From assembly GCA_964521625.1 (NCBI GenBank), contig CAZFSM010000019.1, positions 1 through 64,000 on the forward strand: a DNA stretch of 64,000 nucleotides, written 5' to 3'. This document shows, in pieces, positions 24,823 to 33,056 of this stretch. The notes below the pieces were generated by a model. That model saw only the letters and a list, made by a program, of their open reading frames with translations, did not search any database and was not told the origin of the DNA. The position numbers and the translations under genes were made by a program. The DNA is from UBA1444 sp964521625 (lineage in GTDB: Bacteria; Bacillota; Negativicutes; UBA1444). The first letter of the stretch is position 1. Each line of letters begins with the position of its first letter.

Positions 24823-26604
24823 TTGGGAATGATCGACAAGAAAAAGCTCATCAGTGACAAGGTGGATGAGCTGACAAAGAAAGCAGCACAAACGAATGGA
24901 ATGCTTGCGCATGTGGAAATCATGGATTCGTTTCAGAATGATGATATTTCACCGGAAGAGATTGAAGACGTTTATGAGCTGTTGGCAAAAAAGCATATCG
25001 AAATTGTCGATGAAATACCAGATCCCGATGTGTTGGATGTAGCGGCGCCAGGAGATGCGGAGCCGGTTGTCGAAGAAGCGGATCTTGAACAGGTGATCCC
25101 AGAGGGGGTCAGTATTGACGATCCGGTACGGATGTATCTGAAAGAAATTGGCCGCGTATCGCTGCTGTCGGCAGTTGACGAAACCAAGCTGGCCCGCCGT
25201 ATGGATAAAGGCAATGAAGCACAACAACTTTTGGAGTTGTTGAATGATGAAGAACCGTCTGCACTTGTCGGTTCGTTGCCAATGAATGAGCGGCTGGCGT
25301 TGTCGTCTCAGTTGCTGTCATTTGAAGAATATGTGACAAAAATCCGTTCCACCAGTGAAATGCTGAAGCTACTGCGTGAAATTGCCGCGACTATGGATCA
25401 GAAGATTCCTGTCGGTTTATATCAAGCTGCTATCGCAGAATTGACCAAGGAAGAAGTTCGTTCCTTACAAAACCACCTGTCTGCAGCGGGAGTCGAGACG
25501 GTTGAAGGCGAGGCGCCGCAGGGGTTGTTTGGCGCACCAGTGCTAACAGGAATTCCGCGACTGGAAATGACCGGGTCGGTGGAAACTGTTGACGTATTGC
25601 GCGTTTTGGTTGCATTGGGTAGGCAACAGAGCAATCTGGTTACAACCGAACAGTTAAACCTGGCACTGAAGCCCAATGACCCATCGACGGTCCGTCTGTC
25701 GGAAGGATCGCATATTACCAAAGTCTGTACGGGGCTGGAAGCCGAAGCTGTGCAGCTAATTGAAGGCGGAAATCTGGCGCTGTCTTACTCTTTGCTACGG
25801 GGGTTGCCAACAACTGATGTTCAGGCCGATGAATTGGTTCAGCGGATTCGCAATGCCGCCAAACTCACGCTGGAACTGGGCGACCGGGCAAAACGAAGTC
25901 TTTCTGAGGCCAATCTGCGTTTGGTTGTCAGTATCGCCAAACGGTATGTCGGTAGAGGAATGTTGTTCCTTGACCTGATTCAGGAGGGGAACCTGGGCCT
26001 GATTAAGGCGGTTGAGAAGTTTGATTATACCAAAGGCTATAAATTCAGCACTTATGCCACATGGTGGATTCGCCAGGCGATTACCCGCGCGATCGCTGAT
26101 CAGGCAAGGACGATCCGGATTCCGGTGCACATGGTGGAAACGATCAATAAACTGATTCGGGTTTCCCGCCAATTGTTGCAGGAACTGGGCCGTGAACCAG
26201 CACCGGATGAGATTGCCAAAGTCATGGATATTACCGTGGAGCGGGTTCGTGAAATCATGAAGATCGCCCAGGAACCGGTATCCTTGGAGACGCCGATCGG
26301 CGAGGAAGAAGATTCTCATCTGGGAGATTTTATTGAAGATGCCGATGCCCAGGCGCCAGCCGATGCAGCTTCATTCATGGTACTCAAGGAGCAGCTGGAA
26401 GAAGTGTTGGAAACCCTGACGCCGCGCGAAAAAAAGGTGCTTCGGTTGCGGTTCGGACTCGATGACGGCAGGGCCAGAACCCTGGAGGAAGTCGGCCACC
26501 ATTTCCAGGTCACGCGGGAGCGGATTCGGCAAATTGAAGCGAAAGCATTGCGCAAATTGCGACACCCCAGTCGCAGCAAAAAACTAAAAGATTTCCTGGA
26601 ATAA
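24823..26604 (+). CDS. rpoD: RNA polymerase primary sigma factor with a large insertion after region 1.2
   Basis: 593 residues, against roughly 370 in B. subtilis SigA. Region 1.1-like sequence covers ~1-90 and region 1.2 ~97-130 (DPVRMYLKEIGRVSLLS). About 220 unconserved residues (~131-350) then separate it from region 2 (~355 onward, AKRSLSEANLRLVVSIAKRY, YATWWIRQAITRAIADQART). Regions 3 and 4 are canonical, ending RERIRQIEAKALRKLR. TTG 24823 lies 9 nt after GGAGG (24809-24813); ATG 24829 is the alternative. The insertion sits where proteobacterial sigma-70 has its non-conserved region, which is notable for a Firmicute-like genome. Confidence 0.95.
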   Translation: MGMIDKKKLISDKVDELTKKAAQTNGMLAHVEIMDSFQNDDISPEEIEDVYELLAKKHIEIVDEIPDPDVLDVAAPGDAEPVVEEADLEQVIPEGVSIDDPVRMYLKEIGRVSLLSAVDETKLARRMDKGNEAQQLLELLNDEEPSALVGSLPMNERLALSSQLLSFEEYVTKIRSTSEMLKLLREIAATMDQKIPVGLYQAAIAELTKEEVRSLQNHLSAAGVETVEGEAPQGLFGAPVLTGIPRLEMTGSVETVDVLRVLVALGRQQSNLVTTEQLNLALKPNDPSTVRLSEGSHITKVCTGLEAEAVQLIEGGNLALSYSLLRGLPTTDVQADELVQRIRNAAKLTLELGDRAKRSLSEANLRLVVSIAKRYVGRGMLFLDLIQEGNLGLIKAVEKFDYTKGYKFSTYATWWIRQAITRAIADQARTIRIPVHMVETINKLIRVSRQLLQELGREPAPDEIAKVMDITVERVREIMKIAQEPVSLETPIGEEEDSHLGDFIEDADAQAPADAASFMVLKEQLEEVLETLTPREKKVLRLRFGLDDGRARTLEEVGHHFQVTRERIRQIEAKALRKLRHPSRSKKLKDFLE

Positions 26605-26624
26605 AAAATAATTCAAAAAAGCCC

Positions 26625-26654
26625 TTGACGAGCCTAGGTTCGGTATATTACAAT
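26625..26654 (+). promoter_or_regulatory. Promoter of the tRNA cluster
   Basis: TTGACG (26625-26630), an 18-nt spacer and TACAAT (26649-26654), ending 18 nt before tRNA-Asn. Confidence 0.6.
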
Positions 26655-26672
26655 AAATGACGTTGACAACAT

Positions 26673-26747
26673 TCCTCGATAGCTCAATGGTAGAGCACGC
26701 GGCTGTTAACCGCGGGGTTGTAGGTTCGAGTCCTACTCGAGGAGCCA
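26673..26747 (+). tRNA. tRNA-Asn (anticodon GTT)
   Basis: The acceptor stem TCCTCGA pairs with TCGAGGA and CCA is encoded. The anticodon loop CTGTTAA sits between CGCGG-type stems. D and T arms (GGTTCGAGTCC) are normal. Confidence 0.96.
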
Positions 26748-26760
26748 TTCTAAAAATAGG

Positions 26761-26786
26761 CAGGCTTTCTTCGGAAAACCTGTTTT
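26761..26786 (+). terminator. UUCG-capped hairpin between tRNA-Asn and tRNA-Met
   Basis: CAGGCTTTC - TTCG - GAAAACCTG followed by TTTTG: nine positions with one mismatch, closed by a C(UUCG)G tetraloop. It could partially terminate after tRNA-Asn or protect a processing intermediate. Confidence 0.45.
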
Positions 26787-26795
26787 GTGTCTCCG

Positions 26796-26870
26796 GGGCC
26801 TATAGCTCAGCGGTAGAGCCGCCGGCTCATAACCGGCTGGTCCCTGGTTCGATCCCAGGTGGGCCCACCA
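26796..26870 (+). tRNA. tRNA with CAT anticodon (elongator Met, or Ile2 if lysidine-modified)
   Basis: The acceptor stem GGGCCTA pairs fully with TGGGCCC, CCA is encoded and the anticodon loop is CTCATAA. The paired first position and lack of the initiator G-C triplet argue against an initiator tRNA. Elongator Met and Ile2 cannot be separated by eye. Confidence 0.92.
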
Positions 26871-26879
26871 CATTCATCC

Positions 26880-26954
26880 GGCCCGTTGGTCAAGCGGTTA
26901 AGACACCGCCCTTTCACGGCGGTATCGGGGGTTCGATTCCCCCACGGGTCACCA
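26880..26954 (+). tRNA. tRNA-Glu (anticodon TTC)
   Basis: The acceptor stem GGCCCGT pairs with ACGGGTC, CCA is encoded, the anticodon loop is CTTTCAC and the T arm is GGGGGTTCGATTCCCCC. Confidence 0.96.
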
Positions 26955-26961
26955 GCACTTC

Positions 26962-26990
26962 AAGTCCGGGATTTTTCCCGGACTTTTTAT
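26962..26990 (+). terminator. Terminator of the tRNA cluster
   Basis: AAGTCCGGGA - TTTT - TCCCGGACTT followed by a T-rich tail, 8 nt after tRNA-Glu. Confidence 0.85.
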
Positions 26991-27058
26991 TTTGAGCAGG
27001 GGCCAGACCGGCTGTTGTAGAATCAAATACGTAATTGATTTTGGATGGTGAAACTGGA

Positions 27059-27748
27059 ATGTTGCTTGACGCCCGACTCCGTACAGTTGCCGGCTTGATT
27101 GGAAATTATCGCAGAGTGGCCGATATTGGTTCGGACCATGCTTATCTGCCGGTATGGCTGATATTGCAGGATAAAGCTGATTTCGCAGTGGCAGGCGAGA
27201 TTCAGCCCGGCCCGCTGGAAGCGGCCAGTCGGACAGTCGGCGAAGCGGCTCTTGGAGATAGTGTTGCAGTGCGGCTGGGCGACGGACTGGCGGTGCTGCA
27301 ACCAGGCGAAGTAGAGACAGTCGTGATTGCCGGGGTGGGCGGAAAAGTTATTCGCGGTATTTTGGCGCGCTCACCGGAAATCGTTCAACGATTGTCGCGG
27401 ATTGTCTGCCAGCCAATGACGGGGGCCGCGGGGCTACGTCGCTGGCTGCAGGAGAACGGTTGGATGATTGTTGCCGAAGAACTGGTCTGCGACGAGGGGC
27501 GACTGTATGAGGTGTTGGCGGCAGAACCAGGCCTGTCCGAACCGTCGGCAGAATTGCTGCAGGAAGTCGGGCCGCTGCTTTGGCAACAGCGTCACCCATT
27601 GTTGGCAGCGCAGCTTGACCGTTTGATTGAACAATATCGAAGCCGGGTTCAATCCATGCAATATTCTCACTCAATGAGCGTAACAGAGCAAAGGATTGCC
27701 TGGGAACAAAAAATTCAGGCATTGGAGGCGATGAAAGCATGTCTGTGA
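27059..27748 (+). CDS. trmK: tRNA (adenine22-N1)-methyltransferase
   Basis: 229 residues; methylates A22 in the D-loop of tRNA with S-adenosylmethionine. The SAM site is evident as VADIGSDHAYLPV, then AGEIQPGPLEAA, RLGDGL and VIAGVGGKVI. I use ATG 27059, where the family N-terminus (LLDARLRTVAGLI) begins, rather than the in-frame TTG 27035; neither has a strong ribosome binding site. A TAGAAT-type -10 lies just upstream (27018-27023). The Nif3-family gene overlaps its 3' end by 10 nt, the common TrmK-YqfO pairing of Firmicutes. Confidence 0.92.
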   Translation: MLLDARLRTVAGLIGNYRRVADIGSDHAYLPVWLILQDKADFAVAGEIQPGPLEAASRTVGEAALGDSVAVRLGDGLAVLQPGEVETVVIAGVGGKVIRGILARSPEIVQRLSRIVCQPMTGAAGLRRWLQENGWMIVAEELVCDEGRLYEVLAAEPGLSEPSAELLQEVGPLLWQQRHPLLAAQLDRLIEQYRSRVQSMQYSHSMSVTEQRIAWEQKIQALEAMKACL

Positions 27749-28854
27749 ACTGCGACGGCATTGCGGCGGCGATTGAAAAACTGGCACCCCTGGCATTGGC
27801 TGAACCCTGGGATAATGTCGGCCTGTTGGTTGGCAGGGGTGATCAGCCGGCTAGCTTGGTTTTATTGACCGTTGATGTAACCCCGCCGGTAATCGAAGAG
27901 GCAATAGAATTTGGCGCAGCCATGATTGTCAGTCACCATCCGTTCCCGTTCCAGCCGTTTCGGCAGATCCGAACGGATAGCGTAAACGGCGCCATGTTGT
28001 CGCAACTGATGAAGCATGAAATTGCGGTCTACGCAGCTCATACCAATCTGGACCGGGCCGAAGGCGGCGTCAACGATGCGCTGGCCAACAAACTGGGTTT
28101 GACTGCTACGGCGCCGTTAGTGCCGTATATGGAGCCGCTGGTTAAGATTGTTGTCTTTGTGCCCGAAGACCATGAAACAATGGTATGGCAGGCAATGAGC
28201 GGGGCTGGCGCAGGTCATGTCGGTAACTATAGTGGCTGCTCCTTTCGGACAAAGGGCGTGGGGACCTTTATACCGCAGGCGGGTAGCCGTCCGTTTATCG
28301 GCCAGGCGCAGCAATTGTCCTCGGTTGTTGAAGTCCGGCTGGAAACGATAGTTCCGGCAGCGCTGTCGGCAAAGATTGTTCAGGCGATGATTGCGGCTCA
28401 TCCTTATGAAGAAGTGGCCTATGATGTATTTGCATTGCAAAATCAGCGTCCACAGGGTGGTTTAGGGAGAATCGGCCAGCTACCAACGACGATTTCTCTG
28501 GCAGAATTTGCTGCTGCAGTAAAAACGGCGCTCGGTTTGGATGGCGTAAGGGTGTATGGCGACATGGACACTCAGGTTCATAAGATCGCTGTCTGCGGCG
28601 GCTCCGGCATGGATTGCGCAGCCCCGGCGCGTAGCGCTGGCGCAGCGGTTCTGGTGACGGCTGATATTCGTTATCACGAGGCTCAGGATGCATTGGCGAA
28701 AGATCTGTGTCTGATTGACGCCGGGCACTTTGCGACAGAATATCCCGTATTGGCGGCATTGCAAACTTATTTGCAAAATCAGGCAGAGCAGCAAAACTGG
28801 CGCAGCCGGTTTGAAATCGCGCGAAGGCAGGGGCCGGTTTTCCGGCAATGCTGA
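27739..28854 (+). CDS. Nif3-like dinuclear metal-centre protein (YqfO type, with CutA-like insert)
   Basis: 371 residues, the long YqfO form. Both Nif3 halves are present: EPWDNVGLLVGRG, MIVSHHPFPFQP and VYAAHTNLDRAEGGVNDAL at the N-terminal side, and CGGSGMD, DIRYHEAQDA and IDAGHFATE at the C-terminal side. They surround a PII/CutA-like insert (~135-245) containing IVQAMIAAHPYEEVAYDVF. Members form hexameric toroids with two metals per subunit. Biochemical function is debated; GTP cyclohydrolase I type 2 labels are not well supported. Translationally coupled to trmK. Confidence 0.92.
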   Translation: MSVNCDGIAAAIEKLAPLALAEPWDNVGLLVGRGDQPASLVLLTVDVTPPVIEEAIEFGAAMIVSHHPFPFQPFRQIRTDSVNGAMLSQLMKHEIAVYAAHTNLDRAEGGVNDALANKLGLTATAPLVPYMEPLVKIVVFVPEDHETMVWQAMSGAGAGHVGNYSGCSFRTKGVGTFIPQAGSRPFIGQAQQLSSVVEVRLETIVPAALSAKIVQAMIAAHPYEEVAYDVFALQNQRPQGGLGRIGQLPTTISLAEFAAAVKTALGLDGVRVYGDMDTQVHKIAVCGGSGMDCAAPARSAGAAVLVTADIRYHEAQDALAKDLCLIDAGHFATEYPVLAALQTYLQNQAEQQNWRSRFEIARRQGPVFRQC

Positions 28855-28906
28855 GTTGTTGCGTTAAATTTAGCGCCGAGATGCTTCCATTTTTCTGAAA
28901 AACGTG

Positions 28907-28942
28907 TATAATGAAGATATAAATATTTGATAATTCTTTTCA
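28907..28942 (+). promoter_or_regulatory. feoAB -10 box and Fur-box-like site
   Basis: TATAAT at 28907-28912. TGATAATTCTTTTCA at 28928-28942 matches 12 of 14 defined positions of the Fur core TGATAATnATTATCA. A recognisable -35 is lacking. Confidence 0.4.
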
Positions 28943-28963
28943 GTTATGGGGGCGCGGTGCATC

Positions 28964-29203
28964 ATGGAAAATGAGCTTTCATTGGATTCTGTTGAAGAAC
29001 AGCAAGAGATGAAAATCACCGGACTTAGCGGCTCTCGCGCACAACGTACACGAATGCTGCAGATGGGTTTTACACCCGGTACGCGAGTTCGGATCGTGCG
29101 GCGGGCGCCGATGAATGACCCGGTTGAAATCAAGGTCCGTGGAACCAGTATCTTGCTCAGACGGGATGAATGTCAGAATATCAAGGTGGCCGAGGCGGAG
29201 TGA
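28964..29203 (+). CDS. feoA: Ferrous iron transport protein A
   Basis: 79 residues; small SH3-like cytoplasmic partner of FeoB. Family features are KITGLSGSRAQRTRMLQMGF, GTRVRIVRRAPMNDPVEIKV and a C-terminal SILLRRDECQNIKV. I prefer ATG 28964, which has a G-run 11 nt upstream, over ATG 28946, which has none. Its stop overlaps the FeoB start. Confidence 0.94.
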   Translation: MENELSLDSVEEQQEMKITGLSGSRAQRTRMLQMGFTPGTRVRIVRRAPMNDPVEIKVRGTSILLRRDECQNIKVAEAE

Positions 29204-31122
29204 GTGAGCAAAGCAGTCGACCAGTAACGGTTGCGATTATCGGCAATCCGAATGTTGGCAAAAGTGTCTTGTTTAATGCCATCACCGGTGCGAGTCAAAC
29301 GATTGGCAATTGGTGCGGCAAAACAACGGATATCTGTACATTGGCTGTTCATTACGAAAACCGGGAGCTGCATTTTACAGACTTGCCCGGAATATATGGG
29401 TTTGGTGGTCATTCGCCGGAAGAAATTCTGGTGAATGATTTTTTGCGTGACGAACCGCCTGACGTGGTGATGGTGATATTGGACGCGATGAATCTGGAGC
29501 GGAGCCTATATCTGCTACTGGAATCATTGGAACGCTATCGTAAGGTCATGGTAGTTCTGAACAAACTGGATATGGCGCAGGAGCGGGAAGTCGCCGTTTA
29601 CCACGATCGTCTGGAGCTGGAGCTACAAGTGCCGGTTTTGCCGGAAATGGTCAAGGGACGGCTTAATACCCAGGAATTGTTCGCGACAGTACTGGCGATG
29701 GCTGATTCCACCACGCCGCTGCGTTCTTACGCGATTCGTTACGGCGAAAACATTGAACAGCAGCTAAGTGAACGCAAGGATACAGTGGTGGATGGTCCGC
29801 TCGGCAGCGCACGCTGGCTATTGCTAAAACAGATGGAGTCGGGCGACGATTTACTGCAGACGGAAATTATCAGCACACGGTATAATCTGGCTGAGGATGT
29901 CGCAGCCCGCGTAATGGCCCGGCGCTCCAGCGGTGAGACTGTGTCCGACCAGATTGACCGTTGGGTTTTGCATCCTGTGTTGGGTGGCCCATTGATGCTG
30001 TTGACCTTTGGTCTGGTGTTTTACCTCACCTTTACGGTCAGCCGTCCAATTTCGGAGTGGCTGGCCAATGTGTTCGACTTATTCGGGCTTTGGCTCGAAG
30101 CAACGTTGTTGGCAGCTCAGTTTCCGCAGCTTTTGACCAGCATGTTGGTGGATGGCGTTGTCAAGGGTGTTGGCGCAGCTATGGGTTTTTTGCCGCAGAT
30201 GGCATTGTTCTTTTTGTTTTACACGTTGATTCAGGACAGCGGTTACATGGTGCGAGTGGTTTTCTTGGCTGACCGGGTCATGAGCGCGTTGGGGATGAAC
30301 GGCAAGACATTCCTGCCGCTGGTCCTGGGCTGCAGTTGCAATGTCAATGGCGTTTTAGCGTCGCGCATTCTGTCCAGTCGTTACGACAGAACAGTCGCGA
30401 TTTTAATCAGTTCCTACGCGCCATGCCCGGCGCGCCTCGGCGTGATGGTATTTTTGGTTTCGGCTTTTTTCACTTCCACAGCTGCTACGCTGGTCATGCT
30501 GGCAATGCTCGCGATCAGTTTGGGGTTGATGGTGGTGGTGGCCTATATTGTCAGCCTGTTCATATCCCGTTCGGGTGAAGGGTCCTTCATCATGGAGCTG
30601 CCGCCGTATCAAAAACCGACAGCCTATGGCCTGATGAAATCTTCAACAGTAATGACAATGAACTTTATCCGCCGCATCCGCAATGTGATAATTGCCGCTT
30701 CGATCGTGATGTGGACGTTGTCCACGTTCCCACTGGGGCCGTTCGAAAACAGTTTCATCGTGTCAATCGGCAAAGTGCTGGAACCGATCGGACACCTTAT
30801 GGGGTTGAATTGGCAACTGATTGTGGCCTTGTTATTTGGTATTGCTGCCAAAGAGAGCGTGTTGTCCAGCCTGGGAATTATTTATCATGCGGCGCAGGAT
30901 TCCGGCAATCTAGCCGAAGTGTTGACTCACAATATTTCGCCGCTGACCGCGTTCACTTTTCTGCTGGTTTATATGATCTACACGCCCTGCGTGACCACAC
31001 TAATCACCATGTATCACGAAACCCATGACTGGCGGATCGTGTTGTATGGTGCTCTTGGCAGTTTTGTCTCCGCCTTTATTCTTGGCAGTCTGGTATTTCA
31101 ACTAGGCAGATTGCTGCTCTAA
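29200..31122 (+). CDS. feoB: Ferrous iron transporter B
   Basis: 640 residues; GTP-dependent inner-membrane Fe(II) importer. The N-terminal G domain has GNPNVGKS (residues 15-22), DLPGIYG and NKLD. A helical linker and polytopic membrane part follow, with the two Gate/Nucleos-type repeats containing LVLGCSCNVNGVLASRIL and the C-terminal FGIAAKESVLSSLG. GTG 29200 overlaps the feoA stop and has GAGG 4 nt upstream; an in-frame ATG at 29170 lies inside feoA. The first repeat reads SCNVN where many FeoB have SCxVP. Confidence 0.95.
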   Translation: MSEQSSRPVTVAIIGNPNVGKSVLFNAITGASQTIGNWCGKTTDICTLAVHYENRELHFTDLPGIYGFGGHSPEEILVNDFLRDEPPDVVMVILDAMNLERSLYLLLESLERYRKVMVVLNKLDMAQEREVAVYHDRLELELQVPVLPEMVKGRLNTQELFATVLAMADSTTPLRSYAIRYGENIEQQLSERKDTVVDGPLGSARWLLLKQMESGDDLLQTEIISTRYNLAEDVAARVMARRSSGETVSDQIDRWVLHPVLGGPLMLLTFGLVFYLTFTVSRPISEWLANVFDLFGLWLEATLLAAQFPQLLTSMLVDGVVKGVGAAMGFLPQMALFFLFYTLIQDSGYMVRVVFLADRVMSALGMNGKTFLPLVLGCSCNVNGVLASRILSSRYDRTVAILISSYAPCPARLGVMVFLVSAFFTSTAATLVMLAMLAISLGLMVVVAYIVSLFISRSGEGSFIMELPPYQKPTAYGLMKSSTVMTMNFIRRIRNVIIAASIVMWTLSTFPLGPFENSFIVSIGKVLEPIGHLMGLNWQLIVALLFGIAAKESVLSSLGIIYHAAQDSGNLAEVLTHNISPLTAFTFLLVYMIYTPCVTTLITMYHETHDWRIVLYGALGSFVSAFILGSLVFQLGRLLL

Positions 31123-31181
31123 ATCCGTTTTGTCTGTGATCAAACTGAGGTTTTCGTTGCGCGATATCGCGATATATTTAT

Positions 31182-31211
31182 TTGACAAGGGCGGCGAAAC
31201 CTTGTTACAAT
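31182..31211 (+). promoter_or_regulatory. pyr operon promoter
   Basis: TTGACA (31182-31187), an 18-nt spacer and TACAAT (31206-31211). Confidence 0.75.
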
Positions 31212-31230
31212 AAATAAAAATATCCTTTAA

Positions 31231-31319
31231 ACTGGTCCCGTGAGGCCGGTAAGGGGTGACGTACGTTGCGATTGTTCATGCCTTTTTTGCGTGCCTCACA
31301 CGCGGGAAAGGCGTTTTTT
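31231..31319 (+). promoter_or_regulatory. PyrR-type attenuator leader of pyrKDFE
   Basis: GGTCCCGTGAGGCCGGTAAG (31234-31253) matches the PyrR-binding anti-antiterminator consensus (TCCnGnGAGGCnnnnAAG type). It is followed by a terminator: a 14-bp stem (31280-31293 with 31299-31312, including three G-U pairs) and six T residues. UMP-bound PyrR should promote termination. No pyrR gene is in the window. Confidence 0.85.
31280..31319 (+). terminator. Attenuator terminator of the pyr operon
   Basis: GCCTTTTTTGCGTG - CCTCA - CACGCGGGAAAGGC then a T-run at 31314-31319. Confidence 0.85.
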
Positions 31320-31354
31320 GATGCAAAAGTAAGATTGCAGAAAGGGGTAAGCGC

Positions 31355-32134
31355 GTGGAACAGAAAACGAAATGGATGGAGCAGGCGCTTATTGTCAGCA
31401 ACCAGGCCCTTTCGGCCGATGTGTACCGGATGGTTGTGCATTCACCGCAGGTGGCGGCAGCATGTGTGCCTGGACAATTTGTGATGGTGCGTCTGTCGGG
31501 GTCAAGCGATCCGCTACTGAGGCGACCGCTGAGCATTGCCGGCGCCGATCGTGAATCCGGCAAACTGACTTTGATTTATCGGCTGGTCGGTCGTGGCACG
31601 CAGCAGATGGCGGCGGCGGCGGTCGGAGCAACGCTGGATGTTATGGGACCACTCGGTCGCGGCTTTGATCTTTCGGCTTCCCGTTTGTTACTGGTCGGCG
31701 GTGGAATTGGCCTGGCGCCGTTGCTGTTTGCTGCACAGCGGTGTTGTCCTGCCCCAGTGGAAGTATTGGCCGGTGGGCGCACGAAAGATGAATTGTTTTG
31801 GACTGACCTGTTTCGGCAGTCATGCAAACAGATCCATGTTACGACGGACGATGGCAGTCTGGGACTATGTGGCACCTGTGCCGATGCTTTGCCTGAGTTA
31901 TTGATGAATGGAACGTATGACGGGGTACTGACCTGTGGTCCCCGACCGATGATGCGACGCGTGGCGGCCCTAGCAACGGCGGTCGGTGTTCGTACTCAGG
32001 TTTCATTGGAAGAACATATGGCCTGTGGTCTGGGCGCCTGTCTTTCCTGCACCTGCGGCGCTGCAGACGGTGGAAGCCGTCAGGTCTGTAAGGATGGTCC
32101 GGTATTCTGGTCCGAGGAGGTCGACTGGTCATGA
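31355..32134 (+). CDS. pyrK: Dihydroorotate dehydrogenase B, electron-transfer subunit
   Basis: 259 residues; FAD and [2Fe-2S] subunit passing electrons from the PyrD FMN to NAD+. It has the flavin-binding FVMVRLSG ... LLRRPLSIAG and the nucleotide site LLLVGGGIGLAPLLFAA. The C-terminal cluster motif is CGLGACLSCTCGAADGG...C. GTG 31355 is preceded by AGAAAGGGG. Overlaps pyrD by 4 nt (ATGA). Confidence 0.96.
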   Translation: MEQKTKWMEQALIVSNQALSADVYRMVVHSPQVAAACVPGQFVMVRLSGSSDPLLRRPLSIAGADRESGKLTLIYRLVGRGTQQMAAAAVGATLDVMGPLGRGFDLSASRLLLVGGGIGLAPLLFAAQRCCPAPVEVLAGGRTKDELFWTDLFRQSCKQIHVTTDDGSLGLCGTCADALPELLMNGTYDGVLTCGPRPMMRRVAALATAVGVRTQVSLEEHMACGLGACLSCTCGAADGGSRQVCKDGPVFWSEEVDWS

Positions 32135-33048
32135 GCGCATGCCTGCAGACGGAACTGGCCGGTATCAAGCTGCGAACTCCATTGATGGCAGCATCAGGCA
32201 CCTTTGGCTTTGGCGAAGAGTTCCTAGATTTTCTTGAGCAGGCAGATGTCGGTGCGATTGTCGTCAAAGGAATGACCCGTGAACCGCGCAAAGGCAATAC
32301 GGGCCGCCGAATGGCAGAAACCCCGTCAGGGATGTTGAACTGCATTGGTTTGCAAAACCCTGGCGTAGATGTTTTCTTGCGCGAAATCCTGCCGCGGATC
32401 AAGCAACTGGATACGCCAATCATCGTCAACATTAACGGCAATGTTCAGGAAGACTATGCTTATCTGGCGGAAGTGCTTGATGCGAGCGGTGTGGCTGCAC
32501 TTGAAGTGAATATATCCTGCCCCAATACGCGTCACGGTTGCATGGCCTTCGGCGTGATTCCCGAAACGGCGGCTGAAGTGACCGCGGCAGTAAAGGCGAG
32601 AACAAAACTCCCTGTGATTGTGAAGCTTTCACCGAACGTAACTGATATTAGCGAAATTGCCCGGGCGGTGGAAGCGGCTGGCGCAGATGCCGTATCCCTG
32701 ATCAATACGCTGGTTGGCATGGCGATAGATACCCGTACTTGGCAACCGGTTCTGGGTAATGTGGTCGGTGGTTTGTCAGGGCCGGCGGTGAAACCGGTTG
32801 CGCTGCGGATGGTCTGGCAAACGGCGCAGGCGGTAAAAATTCCTGTAATTGGCATGGGCGGGATTGCCACGGCCAATGATGCCGTCGAGTTTCTGCTGGC
32901 TGGCGCCAGTGCCATAGCGGTGGGTACGGCGAATTTCGTCAACCCGCGGGCAATTTCCGACATAGCCGCCGGATTGACAGATTATCTGGCCGAGCGACAA
33001 CTCGATCATGTCGGTCAGTTGGTCGGGAAAATGAAAAGGGGAGAGTGA
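32131..33048 (+). CDS. pyrD: Dihydroorotate dehydrogenase B, catalytic subunit
   Basis: 305 residues; FMN TIM barrel oxidising dihydroorotate to orotate. Class 1B marks are LMAASGTFGFGEE, KGMTREPRKGN, the active-site Cys loop NISCPNT and the C-terminal GMGGIATANDAVEFLLAGAS. It pairs with the preceding PyrK, so NAD+ is the expected acceptor. Confidence 0.96.
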   Translation: MSACLQTELAGIKLRTPLMAASGTFGFGEEFLDFLEQADVGAIVVKGMTREPRKGNTGRRMAETPSGMLNCIGLQNPGVDVFLREILPRIKQLDTPIIVNINGNVQEDYAYLAEVLDASGVAALEVNISCPNTRHGCMAFGVIPETAAEVTAAVKARTKLPVIVKLSPNVTDISEIARAVEAAGADAVSLINTLVGMAIDTRTWQPVLGNVVGGLSGPAVKPVALRMVWQTAQAVKIPVIGMGGIATANDAVEFLLAGASAIAVGTANFVNPRAISDIAAGLTDYLAERQLDHVGQLVGKMKRGE

Positions 33049-33056
33049 AACTACCC

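Noticed and set aside
26796..26870. Initiator tRNA-Met reading of the CAT tRNA
   Set aside because: The first acceptor pair is G-C and the anticodon stem lacks the initiator G-C triplet.
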